A stretch of 64,000 bases of DNA from Pseudorhodoferax sp. Leaf274. Its GTDB lineage: Bacteria; Pseudomonadota; Gammaproteobacteria; Burkholderiales; Burkholderiaceae_C. The stretch spans positions 226,932-290,931 of the forward strand of contig NZ_LMNA01000001.1 of assembly GCF_001422445.1 (NCBI RefSeq), given 5' to 3'. The notes under the pieces were generated by a model. The model saw only the letters and a program-made list of their open reading frames with translations. It was not told the DNA's origin and searched no databases. This document shows, in pieces, positions 26,680 through 35,891 of the stretch; positions within the stretch are counted from its first letter, which is position 1, and each line of letters starts with the position of its first letter. Both the position numbers and the translations under genes were made by a program.

Positions 26680-27857
26680 GCGCCGGCCGTGCCAGCGGCA
26701 GCGGCGCGCGCGCGGCCGGCGCCCGCACGCCGCAGCAGCCCGAGCGACGCCAGCGCCAGCAACGCCAGCGTCGGCGGCTCGGGCACCTCGGCCGGCGGCA
26801 CGTCGTTGGCTGCCAGGTAGAGATCGGCCGCGCCCAGCGCGTCCGTGACCTCCAGGCCCAGCCGGAACTGCCCGCGCTGCCACGCGGCCAGCAGGTCGGA
26901 GAACATGGTGTCCAGGTCCAGCGCCAGCTGCAGCGTCGGCGCGGCGCCGGGATCCTCGTACGCGAACCGCAGCCCGAAGTCCGGGACGATGCCCGCGCTG
27001 CCGGGCGGCAGGGCCACCGGGCCGTTCCCCGCGGTGGCGCCGACCGGCTTCAACTCCACCGTGGCGCCGCTCTCCCGCAGGGCCTGCCGCAGCGCAGCCG
27101 CCTCGGCCGGGCTGGCGTTGGCCAGCAGCACGGATGGCGCGTCGTCCACCAGTTGCTTGGCCTGCGTGAGGCCCAGGCCCGTCAGGTCGCGGACCGCCTT
27201 GATGACGGCGATCTTGTTCGTCCCGGCGCTGGCCAGCACCACGTCGTAGCCCGTCGGCGCGGCGCCCGGCATGGTGACCCCCACGTTCGCGCCGGCCGGG
27301 ACCGAAGGGTCCTGGCGGCTGGTCAGCGTCACGCGGGCACCCACGCTCTCCAATGCCTGCTTGAGCTGCGCGTCGCCATCGGGCGTGGACGCCGTGCGGA
27401 TCACGGTGGGTGCGCGGTCCACCAGGTCCTTGGCCTCGCCGAGGCTGATGCCCAGGGCGTCGGTCAGGGCCTTGATCACCGCGATCTTGCTGGCGCCGGG
27501 GCTCTCCAGCACCACCTCGTGCAGCCGGGTCTCGGACAGCCGCACCAGCGGCCCGCCCGACAGGCTGTCGCGCGCGACCGCGCCGGTGGTGTCCTGCACG
27601 TACAGGCCCGTGATCCTGGCGCCCGGGTCGGCAGTGGTGAACAGCTGCAGCACGGCCTGGTTGCCGCTGCCGCCCTGGTTCAGCGCCGCGCTGAAGCGGC
27701 CCGCAGCTTCGCCCGCGCCGTTGTCCGACACCTTCTGGAACACGATCGGCGCAGCCTGCGCCGCCTGCCACGGCATGGCGGCCAAGAGCCCGCAGCACGC
27801 CGCCCAGGCCACCGCCCGGGCCACCCCGGCAGCACGCATGCACGTTCTTCTGACCAT
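26676..27857 (-). CDS. PEP-CTERM protein with two L7/L12 C-terminal-like domains
   Basis: A 393-residue exported protein. A signal peptide covers about 1-35 (cleavage after AQA), then a beta-type segment (about 36-112, PIVFQKVSDNGAGEAAGRF). Two tandem domains at about 113-178 and 204-270 strongly resemble the C-terminal domain of ribosomal protein L7/L12: SKIAVIKALTDALGISLGEAKDLV and, closer still, NKIAVIKAVRD, TGLGL, AKQLVDDAP. Another beta segment follows (about 290-350). The end is a PEP-CTERM sorting signal (VPEPPTLALLALASLGLLRRAG, then Arg-rich), normally processed by an exosortase. The start has GGAGG six bases upstream of the ATG at 27857. No exosortase is in the window. Function unknown. 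Confidence 0.88.
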   Translation of the reverse strand: MVRRTCMRAAGVARAVAWAACCGLLAAMPWQAAQAAPIVFQKVSDNGAGEAAGRFSAALNQGGSGNQAVLQLFTTADPGARITGLYVQDTTGAVARDSLSGGPLVRLSETRLHEVVLESPGASKIAVIKALTDALGISLGEAKDLVDRAPTVIRTASTPDGDAQLKQALESVGARVTLTSRQDPSVPAGANVGVTMPGAAPTGYDVVLASAGTNKIAVIKAVRDLTGLGLTQAKQLVDDAPSVLLANASPAEAAALRQALRESGATVELKPVGATAGNGPVALPPGSAGIVPDFGLRFAYEDPGAAPTLQLALDLDTMFSDLLAAWQRGQFRLGLEVTDALGAADLYLAANDVPPAEVPEPPTLALLALASLGLLRRAGAGRARAAAAGTAGA

Positions 27858-28030
27858 CGCAAGCCTCCGAGCTTCAGTAGGGAAGCTCCCATGCAGGCGC
27901 GCCCTGCGCCGCACGGGAGACTGGCCGGAGTATGGTGAGACGGTGCGCAGGCAACCATCCCGTGATTGCGGTAGCGGCGCGGCAGGCGACCTACCGCCTT
28001 CGCGCCGCTCGTTCGAAGCCGCTTGTGCTC

Positions 28031-28253
28031 AGAAGCTGTGAATGAACCGATCGCGCCCACGACGGGGTGCGGCGGGCCGCAGGCGTAGGCGCAGTCCGCC
28101 GCCCTGGCTGGTGCCAGGGCAAGGACTGCAACGCCCGCCTGCGGCCTGGCGCGCTCCGGCCCGAAGGGCGAGGCCCCGGACGCCAGGCTTGGCTTGCGAA
28201 AAGACGGTCATGGGGGGCCTCGCGTGGGTGTGAGCGGTTCGTTCACAGCTTCT
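28031..28253. repeat. Interspersed palindromic element, copy 1
   Basis: A 223-bp element with 19-bp ends (28031-28049 and 28235-28253) that pair with one wobble. Internal stems are GCCCTGG-CTGGTG-CCAGGGC (28101-28120) and gcgaggcccc/ggggcctcgc (28168-28177 with 28214-28223), the latter enclosing a loop unlike that of copy 2. Copy 2 is at 40555-40775. The element begins at the last base of the SDR stop codon on the minus strand. The gene-free stretch 27858-28252 contains only this element and ~170 bp of leader of the PEP-CTERM gene, in which I see no further feature. Confidence 0.9.
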
Positions 28254-29080
28254 CAGCCCGCCGCGCCCGGCCCGCGCCGCCCCGCGGCCTCCAGCGCCGG
28301 CTTGACGCTCTCCAGCGCACCGCCTCCGTCGCAGGGAATCAGCGCCCCCGAGATGTAGGCAGCGTAGGGCGAGCCCAGGAACAGCGCCAGGTTGGCGATG
28401 TCGTCCAGGCTGCCGAAGCGCTGCAGCGGCACCTGGCCCAGCGCGAACGCGCGGTCCTCGGCCGTCGGCGCCATGAGCTTGCGGAAGCCCTCGGTGCCGT
28501 CGATGGGGCCGGGCGAGATCGAGTTCACGCGGATGCCCTCGCCGCCCCACTCCAGCGCCAGCGTGCGCGTGAGCTGGTCCACGCCGGCCTTGGCCGCGCT
28601 CGCATGGGCCTGGTAGCGCATGGGCACGAACGATTGCGGGGCCGTGATCTGGATGACCGACGCGCCGGGCTTGCGCAGGTGCGCATGGGCCTGGCGCAGC
28701 ACGTGGAAGCTGCCGACCAGGTCGATGTCCACCACCACCTTGAAGCCGTTGGACGACATGGCCTGCGCCGCGCACAGGAAGTTGCCGGCCGCGCCCGAGA
28801 CCAGCACGTCGACCGGGCCGAAGCGCTGCACCGACTGCGCGAAGGCCGCGCCCACGGCGTCGAAATCGCGCACGTCGGCCACCACGCCGTGCACCTCCGC
28901 GCCGGCCTCGCGCACCGCGGCCAGCGCGGCCACGGCGGCGTCCACGTTCTCCTGCCGGCGGCTGGCCACGGTGACCCGCGCGCGCTGGCGCGCGAAGGCC
29001 TGGGCGATGCCGAAGTTGATGCCCGTGGTGCCGCCGAACACCACGACATGGCGGTCCGCGTAGTCGAGATCGATCTGCAT
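28253..29080 (-). CDS. SDR oxidoreductase, 2,4-dienoyl-CoA reductase-like
   Basis: A 275-residue short-chain dehydrogenase. The cofactor loop is the variant FGGTTGINFGIAQAF rather than TGxxxGIG, the NNAG position reads SGAAGNF, and the usual YxxxK is not present: the lysine remains in HASAAKAG but four positions before it is Ala. These changes, together with SPGPIDGTEGFRKL, match the mammalian peroxisomal dienoyl-CoA reductase (DECR2) type as I remember it. That would suit a pathway removing double bonds from acyl-CoAs. The start MQIDLDY is preferred; upstream sequence is repeat DNA. It lies third in the leftward run after the acyl-CoA dehydrogenase and AraC genes. Confidence 0.82.
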   Translation of the reverse strand: MQIDLDYADRHVVVFGGTTGINFGIAQAFARQRARVTVASRRQENVDAAVAALAAVREAGAEVHGVVADVRDFDAVGAAFAQSVQRFGPVDVLVSGAAGNFLCAAQAMSSNGFKVVVDIDLVGSFHVLRQAHAHLRKPGASVIQITAPQSFVPMRYQAHASAAKAGVDQLTRTLALEWGGEGIRVNSISPGPIDGTEGFRKLMAPTAEDRAFALGQVPLQRFGSLDDIANLALFLGSPYAAYISGALIPCDGGGALESVKPALEAAGRRGPGAAG

Positions 29081-29172
29081 GTCAGTGCCGCCCGGCCGCC
29101 CGAAGGGACTGACGCACCCCCTCGGGGGGCAGCGGACCACGCGAAGCGGGGAAACGTGGGGGTGGTTTCATC
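29081..29172. repeat. GC-rich intergenic repeat-like segment
   Basis: This interval between the AraC stop and the SDR start contains the hairpin ccccctcggggggc and, next to the AraC stop, ggggtggtttcatctca. The same post-stop string (ggggtggtttcatttca) adjoins the DctQM stop at 43023. It looks like one of the interspersed non-coding repeats of this genome. Confidence 0.55.
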
Positions 29173-30021
29173 TCAGTGGTAGCTCGAGCGCGGCACCCCG
29201 GCGCCGCTGGCGTACAGCGCCAGCTTGCGGCTGCCTGCGAAGATGGACTTGGGCGTGAGCCCGTAGACCTGCCGGATCGAGTGGCTGAAGTGGGTGGAAT
29301 CGGGGTAGCCCGCGTCCAGCGCGATGTCGGTGAGGTTGCTGCTCTGCGTCACGTAGTACAGCAGGCTGCGCGCGCGCTGCCAGGTGCGAAAGCTGCGAAA
29401 CGGCGAACCGGTCTCGGCCTTGAACAGGTGCAGGAAGCGCGAGACCGACAGGTGCGCGGCCACCGCGCATTGCTGCGCCGAGACATGGCCGTTGGGGTCG
29501 GCCTTGATGCGGTCCAGCACGGCCTGCACGCGCGCATCCAGCGGCCGCGCGCGCAGCGGCGCGCCGAAGAAGGCTTCGTCGAACGCCGCCGTGCTGGCGT
29601 AGCGCCGGTTGTCGGCCAGGCGCAGGACGTCCAGCGCCGCGCGCATGCGCTGCAGCGCCGCCGGCGCGTCCACCGCGCCGCGGCCCGCGCGCAGGTGCAG
29701 CGGCAGCGTGGCCACGTCCACCGTCTCGGCCTCGACCAAGAGGTTGCAGATCATGCGTTCGCCAGAAACGATGCGGTGGCGCACATAGGGCGGCACGACC
29801 GAGACGGCGCTGTCCTGCCAGTCGCCGCCATCCACGCAGATGCGGTGCGTGCCCCGCAGCGAGAGGTAGACCGAGAAGCCGCCGAAGCAGCGCACCGTGG
29901 GCTCGCCGAGCAGGCCCAGGTAGAGCACGCGGTCGGCGTTGATCCACATCATGCGCTGCCAGTCGGCGTCGGGCGGTCGGCGCCCGGCCTGCAGGGCCGC
30001 GCCATGGAAATCGATCTGCAT
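29173..30021 (-). CDS. AraC-family transcriptional regulator
   Basis: A 282-residue regulator. The N-terminal part (about 1-150) looks like a cupin-type sensor (GGFSVYLSLRGTHRICVDGG, VVPPYVRHRIVSGER). The C-terminal ~100 residues carry two HTH motifs: VSAQQCAVAAHLSVSRFLHLFKAETGSPFRSFRTWQR and TDIALDAGYPDSTHFSHSIRQVYGLTPKSIF. It sits 39 bp after the acyl-CoA dehydrogenase in the same orientation and probably controls this operon or a related one in response to a pathway intermediate. Confidence 0.9.
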   Translation of the reverse strand: MQIDFHGAALQAGRRPPDADWQRMMWINADRVLYLGLLGEPTVRCFGGFSVYLSLRGTHRICVDGGDWQDSAVSVVPPYVRHRIVSGERMICNLLVEAETVDVATLPLHLRAGRGAVDAPAALQRMRAALDVLRLADNRRYASTAAFDEAFFGAPLRARPLDARVQAVLDRIKADPNGHVSAQQCAVAAHLSVSRFLHLFKAETGSPFRSFRTWQRARSLLYYVTQSSNLTDIALDAGYPDSTHFSHSIRQVYGLTPKSIFAGSRKLALYASGAGVPRSSYH

Positions 30022-30060
30022 GCCTTGTCTCCTGTTGCTTGCGTCGTGCCTGCGGGCACG

Positions 30061-31263
<1,203 letters not shown>

Positions 31264-31397
31264 ATCGTCCTTTCAGGGCGGCCCCGGAGCCGCATGGCGT
31301 GCGGCGCGCGGCGCCGTCTGGCGAGTGCGCGTTGCACCGTGAACAGGGCTTGCGCGCGCCGTCGCCGGCCGTTGCAAGGCGTCGAATGGTAGGCCTG

Positions 31398-31412
31398 GAT
31401 TGTCAGACAATC
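31398..31412. promoter_or_regulatory. GntR/FadR-type operator
   Basis: GATTGTC-A-GACAATC is a perfect 15-bp palindrome and matches the TnGTnnnACnA core recognised by FCD-type GntR proteins. It lies between the acyl-CoA dehydrogenase and rlpA-like starts. A degenerate version precedes the GntR gene at 32085, so that protein is the likely ligand. Confidence 0.6.
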
Positions 31413-31551
31413 ATCAGGGTTTCTCCGGCGTCCGCGGCGATGGGCGCGCAGGCATTTCGGGCCCCGGGAGGCCGGCTGACGCGAGCGTATGCGGCGCGCT
31501 GGCGGCCGTCTTGCGCCCAGGCACTGCCGCCTGCGCCAAAATGCGGGCCGC

Positions 31552-32013
31552 ATGAAGTTCCTACCGTTCGCCCGTTCCTGCATCGGCTCCTGCATGCGCG
31601 CGTGCACCTGCACCGCGCTGCTGCTGGCCTGCGCCGCGGCGGCCGGTGCGCAGCCGTCCGCCCCCGCGCCGTCCGGCCTGGTGGCCGAGACCATGCACGC
31701 ACTGGAAGGCAGGCTGACCTACTACGCGCGCCGGCTCGCGGGCCGGCCGACGGCCAGCGGCGAACGCTTCGACCCCGACCAGATGACGATGGCGCACATG
31801 ACGCTGCCCTTCGGCACGCTGGTGCGCGTGACCAATGTGCTGAACCAGCGCAGCGTGGTGGTGCGCGTCAACGACCGCGGCGCCTGGGGCGCCAGCCGCA
31901 TCGGCGACGTGTCGACCGCCGCCGCGCGCGAACTGGGCATGCTGGGCCGCGGCATCGTGCGGGCGCAGCTGGAAGTGCTGCACGCCGACGACGGCGCGCC
32001 GGCCCTGCGCTGA
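31552..32013 (+). CDS. RlpA-like double-psi beta-barrel lipoprotein
   Basis: A 153-residue exported protein of the septal ring lytic transglycosylase RlpA family. The N-terminus is a signal with a possible lipobox LLAC (C27) and an unusual number of cysteines (C10, C14, C18, C20, C27). The barrel domain (about 53-150) shows GRLTYYARRLAGRPTASGERFDP, TMAHMTLPFGTLVRVTN and VVRVNDRG, including the conserved acidic residue in VNDRG. No SPOR domain is present, so it is shorter than E. coli RlpA. It probably acts on denuded glycan strands or is a structural relative. No operon partner. Confidence 0.86.
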   Translation: MKFLPFARSCIGSCMRACTCTALLLACAAAAGAQPSAPAPSGLVAETMHALEGRLTYYARRLAGRPTASGERFDPDQMTMAHMTLPFGTLVRVTNVLNQRSVVVRVNDRGAWGASRIGDVSTAAARELGMLGRGIVRAQLEVLHADDGAPALR

Positions 32014-32084
32014 GAAGCGGCGGACGGCGTGTGAGCCGGCCGCCCTGCCCAGCGGCTGCGGGCGGGCGCCGCCGCCTGCGCCAC

Positions 32085-32099
32085 GATGGCCTGACAATC
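32085..32099. promoter_or_regulatory. Degenerate GntR operator before the GntR gene
   Basis: GATGGCCTGACAATC shares one complete half-site (TGACAATC) with the perfect palindrome at 31398-31412 and lies seven bases before the GntR start. This is consistent with autoregulation. Confidence 0.4.
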
Positions 32100-32105
32100 C
32101 ACGGC

Positions 32106-32819
32106 ATGCGCACCACGCCCCACGTCGACACCGGGCCTGCGGCGGCTGCCAAGCCCGCCGCCGCACGCCATCCGCGCAGCACGCCCGACCGCGTGGCCGA
32201 CGCGATCAGCAAGGGCATCCTGTTGCGCCGCTTCTCGGTGGGCCAGCGTCTCGTGGAGGCCGACCTCATGCGCGAACTCGGCGTGAGCCGCAGCACGGTG
32301 CGCGAGGCGCTGCGCGTCCTGGCCGCCAGCGGCGTGGTGGAGCTCACGCCGCACCGCGGCGCGGTGATCCGCTCGCTCACGCGCGAGGACGCGGGCCACC
32401 TGCTGGACGTGCTGGAAGTGCTCTCGGGCCTGGCGGCGCGGCTGGCCGCCGCCCACATCGACCACGGCGACAACGCGCAGCGCTTCGCCGCAGCGGCCCG
32501 CCAGCTCGTGGCCGTGGACACGCCCGAGGCGCGGGGCCGCGTGCTCGATGCGCGCGCCAACTACTACCGGGTGATGTTCGAGATCGCCGGCAACCATGAA
32601 CTCGACCGCGTGCTGCCGCAGTCGCGCGCGCACCTGTTCCGCGCCCAGTTCCATGACGCGCTCACGGGCGCCGACCTGCGCGCCATGGTGGCCGAGTACC
32701 GCGGCATCACGGATGCCATCCTGGCCGGCGACCCCGCCCTGGCCGAGAAGCGCATGCGCCGGCACCTGCAGAAGTCGGGCGAGCGCACGCTGCCGCGCAT
32801 GGCGCGGCCGGCGCCCTGA
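32106..32819 (+). CDS. GntR-family (FCD) transcriptional regulator
   Basis: A 237-residue regulator. The winged HTH (about 24-88) reads DRVADAISKGILLRRFSVGQRLVEADL and LGVSRSTVREALRVLAASGVVEL. The helical FCD effector domain (about 95-225) has the metal-ligand-like RANYYRVMFEIAGN and the C-terminal AGDPALAEKRMRRHL. FCD regulators usually sense carboxylic acids or acyl-CoA intermediates. The operators at 31398 and 32085 suggest it controls the acyl-CoA dehydrogenase operon at 31263 and itself. It converges on livM, whose stop is 13 bp away. Confidence 0.92.
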   Translation: MRTTPHVDTGPAAAAKPAAARHPRSTPDRVADAISKGILLRRFSVGQRLVEADLMRELGVSRSTVREALRVLAASGVVELTPHRGAVIRSLTREDAGHLLDVLEVLSGLAARLAAAHIDHGDNAQRFAAAARQLVAVDTPEARGRVLDARANYYRVMFEIAGNHELDRVLPQSRAHLFRAQFHDALTGADLRAMVAEYRGITDAILAGDPALAEKRMRRHLQKSGERTLPRMARPAP

Positions 32820-32832
32820 CCCCGGCCGTGCA

Positions 32833-33903
32833 TCAGGCGGGCCTGGCGCGCAGGCCGCGCAGCTTGCCCACGATGCCCGCCGGGAAGAAATACACCGACA
32901 GCACGAACACCAGCCCGAACCACAGCATCCAGCGGTCGGGGTGGAACAGCTCGGGCAGCAGCGGCAGGCCCCGGGCGCCCGCGCTCACGCCGCCCAGCAG
33001 GGCCTGCAGGTAGTTCTCGGCCACCACGTACAGCGTGACGCCGACCACCGCGCCATAGACCGTGCCCAGGCCACCGATCACGGCCATGAGCAGGATGTTG
33101 AGCATGACGTTGAAACCCACCGTGGTCTGCGGCCCCACATAGCGCAGCCACAGCGCCATCAGCACGCCGGCGCAGGCCGCCATGGCCGCGGCCAGGCAGT
33201 TGATGGCGATGCGGTAGTGCAGCGTGCGGTAGCCGATGGCCTCGGCGCGGAAGTCGTTCTCGCGGATCGCTTCGAGCACGCGGCCGAAGCGCGAATTGAC
33301 CACGCGCAGCATGCACAGGAACAGCGCCAGCGAGACCGCGAACACGAGGTAGTAGACGAAGACCTTGCCGGTGACCGTGACGCCCAGCACGTCGTCTTCG
33401 AACGGGCGGAAGGCCGGCATCAGCACCGCGGGCAGGCGGAAGCTGCGGCCGTCGTCGCCGCCCGTGAGGTCCGACAGGCGCAGCACGAGCGCGCCGAACG
33501 CGGCGCCGAAGGCAAGCGTCATCATGGTGTAGAAGATCGCGCGCACGCGCAGCGAGATCAGTGCGATCAGGAACGACAGCAGCACCGCCAGCGCGACCGC
33601 CGCCAGCGTGCCCAACGCCATCGCGCCCCAGGTGGGCCCCAGGCGGTGCATGGCGATGGCCACGCCGTAGGCGCCGATGCCGTAGAACATGGCGTGCGCG
33701 AACGAGACCACGCCGCAGTAGCCCAGCAGCAGATCGAACGAAGCCACCAGCACCACGAACACGCAGATGGTGGCCGCCACGTTCAGCGCGCGCGCACCGG
33801 GGAACAGGAACGGCGCGGTGGCCAGGTACAGCAGGATCAACAGCAGCACGCCCGTGAGCAGGCGGCTGCGCGGGAAATCGCCGGACAACAAGTGCGTCAA
33901 CAT
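32833..33903 (-). CDS. livM: Branched-chain amino acid-type ABC permease LivM
   Basis: A 356-residue inner-membrane permease with about ten hydrophobic segments and the LivHM signature in FGRVLEAIRENDFRAEAIGYRTLHYRI, where EA(A/I)RENxxxA contacts the ATPase. It starts at MLTHLL; a longer reading crosses the upstream repeat. It is the last gene of the leftward Liv-type operon, separated from livH by a 183-bp interval containing a repeat. The substrate is likely an aromatic or short-chain carboxylate rather than an amino acid, given the acyl-CoA ligase at the operon head. Confidence 0.92.
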   Translation of the reverse strand: MLTHLLSGDFPRSRLLTGVLLLILLYLATAPFLFPGARALNVAATICVFVVLVASFDLLLGYCGVVSFAHAMFYGIGAYGVAIAMHRLGPTWGAMALGTLAAVALAVLLSFLIALISLRVRAIFYTMMTLAFGAAFGALVLRLSDLTGGDDGRSFRLPAVLMPAFRPFEDDVLGVTVTGKVFVYYLVFAVSLALFLCMLRVVNSRFGRVLEAIRENDFRAEAIGYRTLHYRIAINCLAAAMAACAGVLMALWLRYVGPQTTVGFNVMLNILLMAVIGGLGTVYGAVVGVTLYVVAENYLQALLGGVSAGARGLPLLPELFHPDRWMLWFGLVFVLSVYFFPAGIVGKLRGLRARPA

Positions 33904-33965
33904 TTCAGGCCCTTGTGTGGGGCATCGTCCGCAGACCACGGCCAGGGAATGCAAGCAGGTGCTCG

Positions 33966-34086
33966 GAAGGCCGCGGAGCAGGCCATGCCAGCGGACGCCG
34001 CGGAACGGGCTCTGCCCGGCCGCTGGCGGCGCCCCCTGGAGGGCGTTGGCGGAGCGCGCAGCGCGGAGACTCGGGATGTTTCCATG
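33966..34086. repeat. Intergenic repeat family B, copy 1
   Basis: The interval between livH and livM contains gaaggccgcggagcaggcc (33966-33984) and a ggctctgcccggccgctgg...ccccctggaggg block. Both recur in the same order at 42910-43022. The element ends at the livH stop codon, as copy 2 ends at the dctQM stop. Confidence 0.75.
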
Positions 34087-35118
34087 TCATTGGTTCACGG
34101 GATAGAGCCCTTGCGGGCGCCACAGCAGCACGGCCGTCATCACGAGGATGTTCGACACCAGTGCCAGGTCCGGCAGCAGGAAGCCCACGTAGTTGGTGGC
34201 CAGCGCGATCAGCATGGCGCCGGCGAAGCAGCCTGTGATGGAGCCCAGCCCGCCGATCACCACGATGATCAGCATCTGCACCAGCACCTCGGCGCCGATG
34301 GCCACCGTGAACTGTTCGCGGTAGAAGGCCCACATCACGCCGCCCAGCCCGGCCAGCGCCGAGCCGGCCACGAACACGCCGACGAAGATGCCGCGCACCC
34401 GGTAGCCCAGCGCCTCGACCATGGCACGGTTCTCCACGCCGGCGCGGATCAACAGGCCGATGCGCGTGCGTCCCAGCAGCAGCGTGAGGCCGGCGAACAC
34501 CACCGCGCCCACGCCCACGGCGACGAGCCGGTAGCGCTCCACGCCCACGTCGCCGATGACGATGGAGCCGCGCACGGCCTCGGGCAGCGGCAGCATCATC
34601 TGGTTGACGCCGAACAGCACCAGCACCAGCTGCTCGATGATGATCATGGAGCCGATGGTCACGAGGATCTGCTTGAGGTGGTCGCCGTAGACCGGCTTGA
34701 TGAACAGCCGCTCGTACACCCAGCCCAGCGCAGCCGTCACGAGCATGGCGGCAGCGATCACGGCCAGGATGGCCAGCAGGCTCGCCCCCACCGCCGGCGA
34801 GGCCAGCAGGCCCTTGAGCGGCGCCACCAGCAGCGTGGCCGTGTAGGCGCCCACGGCGACGAAGGCCGCGTGGCCCAGGTTCATCACGTCCATGAGGCCG
34901 AACACCAGCGTGAGCCCGCTGGCCATGATGAACAGCATCATGCCCATGGCCAGCGCGGCCACGGTCAGCGTGATCCAGGTCGGCACGCTGCCGACCAGGG
35001 GCAGCGCCAGCGCGATGAAGCCGGCGATCATGGCGGCCGGTACCCAGTCGCGCGTGCGGCCCGGCAAGGGCTCCGGCGCGGGCTCGGGCGCGGCCAGGGG
35101 TGGATCGAGGACGGCCAT
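34087..35118 (-). CDS. livH: Branched-chain amino acid-type ABC permease LivH
   Basis: A 343-residue permease with about nine membrane helices. Conserved LivH segments are GLTLVFGLMDVMNLGHAAFVAVGAY, IGLLIRAGVENRAMVEALGYRVR (ATPase-coupling loop) and VVIGGLGSITGCFAGAMLIAL. The N-terminal ~25 residues are a Pro/Ala-rich cytosolic extension. It starts at the ATG at 35118, 35 bp after livF. It pairs with LivM in the membrane complex driven by LivF and LivG. Confidence 0.93.
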   Translation of the reverse strand: MAVLDPPLAAPEPAPEPLPGRTRDWVPAAMIAGFIALALPLVGSVPTWITLTVAALAMGMMLFIMASGLTLVFGLMDVMNLGHAAFVAVGAYTATLLVAPLKGLLASPAVGASLLAILAVIAAAMLVTAALGWVYERLFIKPVYGDHLKQILVTIGSMIIIEQLVLVLFGVNQMMLPLPEAVRGSIVIGDVGVERYRLVAVGVGAVVFAGLTLLLGRTRIGLLIRAGVENRAMVEALGYRVRGIFVGVFVAGSALAGLGGVMWAFYREQFTVAIGAEVLVQMLIIVVIGGLGSITGCFAGAMLIALATNYVGFLLPDLALVSNILVMTAVLLWRPQGLYPVNQ

Positions 35119-35153
35119 GGCTTCTCCGGGGGAAGGGGCGGCGGTGCGCACCG

Positions 35154-35891
35154 TCAATGCACCGCGCCGGCGTGCAGGCCGAGCAGGCGCGACTGCAGCG
35201 CCTCGTCGGCCGACAGGTCGGCCATGCGGCCCGTGTGCACGATGCGGCCATCGTCCATCACCGCCACGTGGTCGCCCAGGCTGCGCACGAAGTGGAAGTT
35301 CTGCTCCACCAGCAAGATGGTGGTGTCGCGCGCCTTGAGGTCGTCGAAGGCCTGCGCCAGGTTGTCGACGATGGCGGGCGCCAGGCCCTTGGTGGGCTCG
35401 TCGATCAGCAGCAGCTGGCGCGGCTCGACGATGGCGCGCGCGATCGCCAGCATCTGCTTCTGCCCGCCCGAGAGCAGGCCGCCGGGCCGCAGCCAGAAGC
35501 GCTTGAGCGCGGGGAACAGGCCGAAGATCCAGTCCAGCCGCGCGCTGTCGAAGCGACCCGCGATGGCGGCCAGGCGCAGATTCTCCTGCACCGTGAGGCC
35601 GGCGAAGATGCCCATGTCCTCCGGCACGAAGGCGATGCCGGCGCGCGCGATGTCGGGTGTCTTCGCAGCCGTGATGTCGCGGCCATCGAACGTGATGCGC
35701 CCGCGGCTGGCCTGCCACAGGCCCATGATGGTGCGCAGCGTGGTGCTCTTGCCGGCACCGTTGCTGCCCAGCAGCACGGTCAGCGCGCCGCGCGGCACCG
35801 TGAGGTCCACGCCCTGCAGGATGTGGTACTCGCCGATGTGGGTGTGCACGCCTTGCAGGCGCAGGAGCATGTCCTTCGCAGCCTCAGGCAT
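35154..35891 (-). CDS. livF: ABC transporter ATP-binding protein LivF
   Basis: A 245-residue ATPase. Walker A GSNGAGKST (about 43-51), signature LLSGGQKQML, Walker B LLLIDEPTKGLAP and the H-loop region VEQNFHFVRSL. The FVPEDMGIFAGLTVQENL segment is typical of LivF. It overlaps the end of livG by 8 bp, indicating translational coupling. It energises the LivHM permease. Confidence 0.95.
   Translation of the reverse strand: MPEAAKDMLLRLQGVHTHIGEYHILQGVDLTVPRGALTVLLGSNGAGKSTTLRTIMGLWQASRGRITFDGRDITAAKTPDIARAGIAFVPEDMGIFAGLTVQENLRLAAIAGRFDSARLDWIFGLFPALKRFWLRPGGLLSGGQKQMLAIARAIVEPRQLLLIDEPTKGLAPAIVDNLAQAFDDLKARDTTILLVEQNFHFVRSLGDHVAVMDDGRIVHTGRMADLSADEALQSRLLGLHAGAVH

Noticed and set aside
26676-27857. 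A genuine ribosomal L7/L12 gene
   Set aside because: Has a signal peptide, two CTD-like copies, no dimerising N-terminal domain and a PEP-CTERM end; rplL normally lies with rplJ.
28042-28233. Short open frames inside palindromic element copy 1 (and the equivalent in copy 2, e.g. 40553-40768)
   Set aside because: The peptides look alike (GLALRAG, CSPCPGTS, RDRFIH) only because the DNA is a repeat. Stem co-variation explains the conservation better, and there is no ribosome site.
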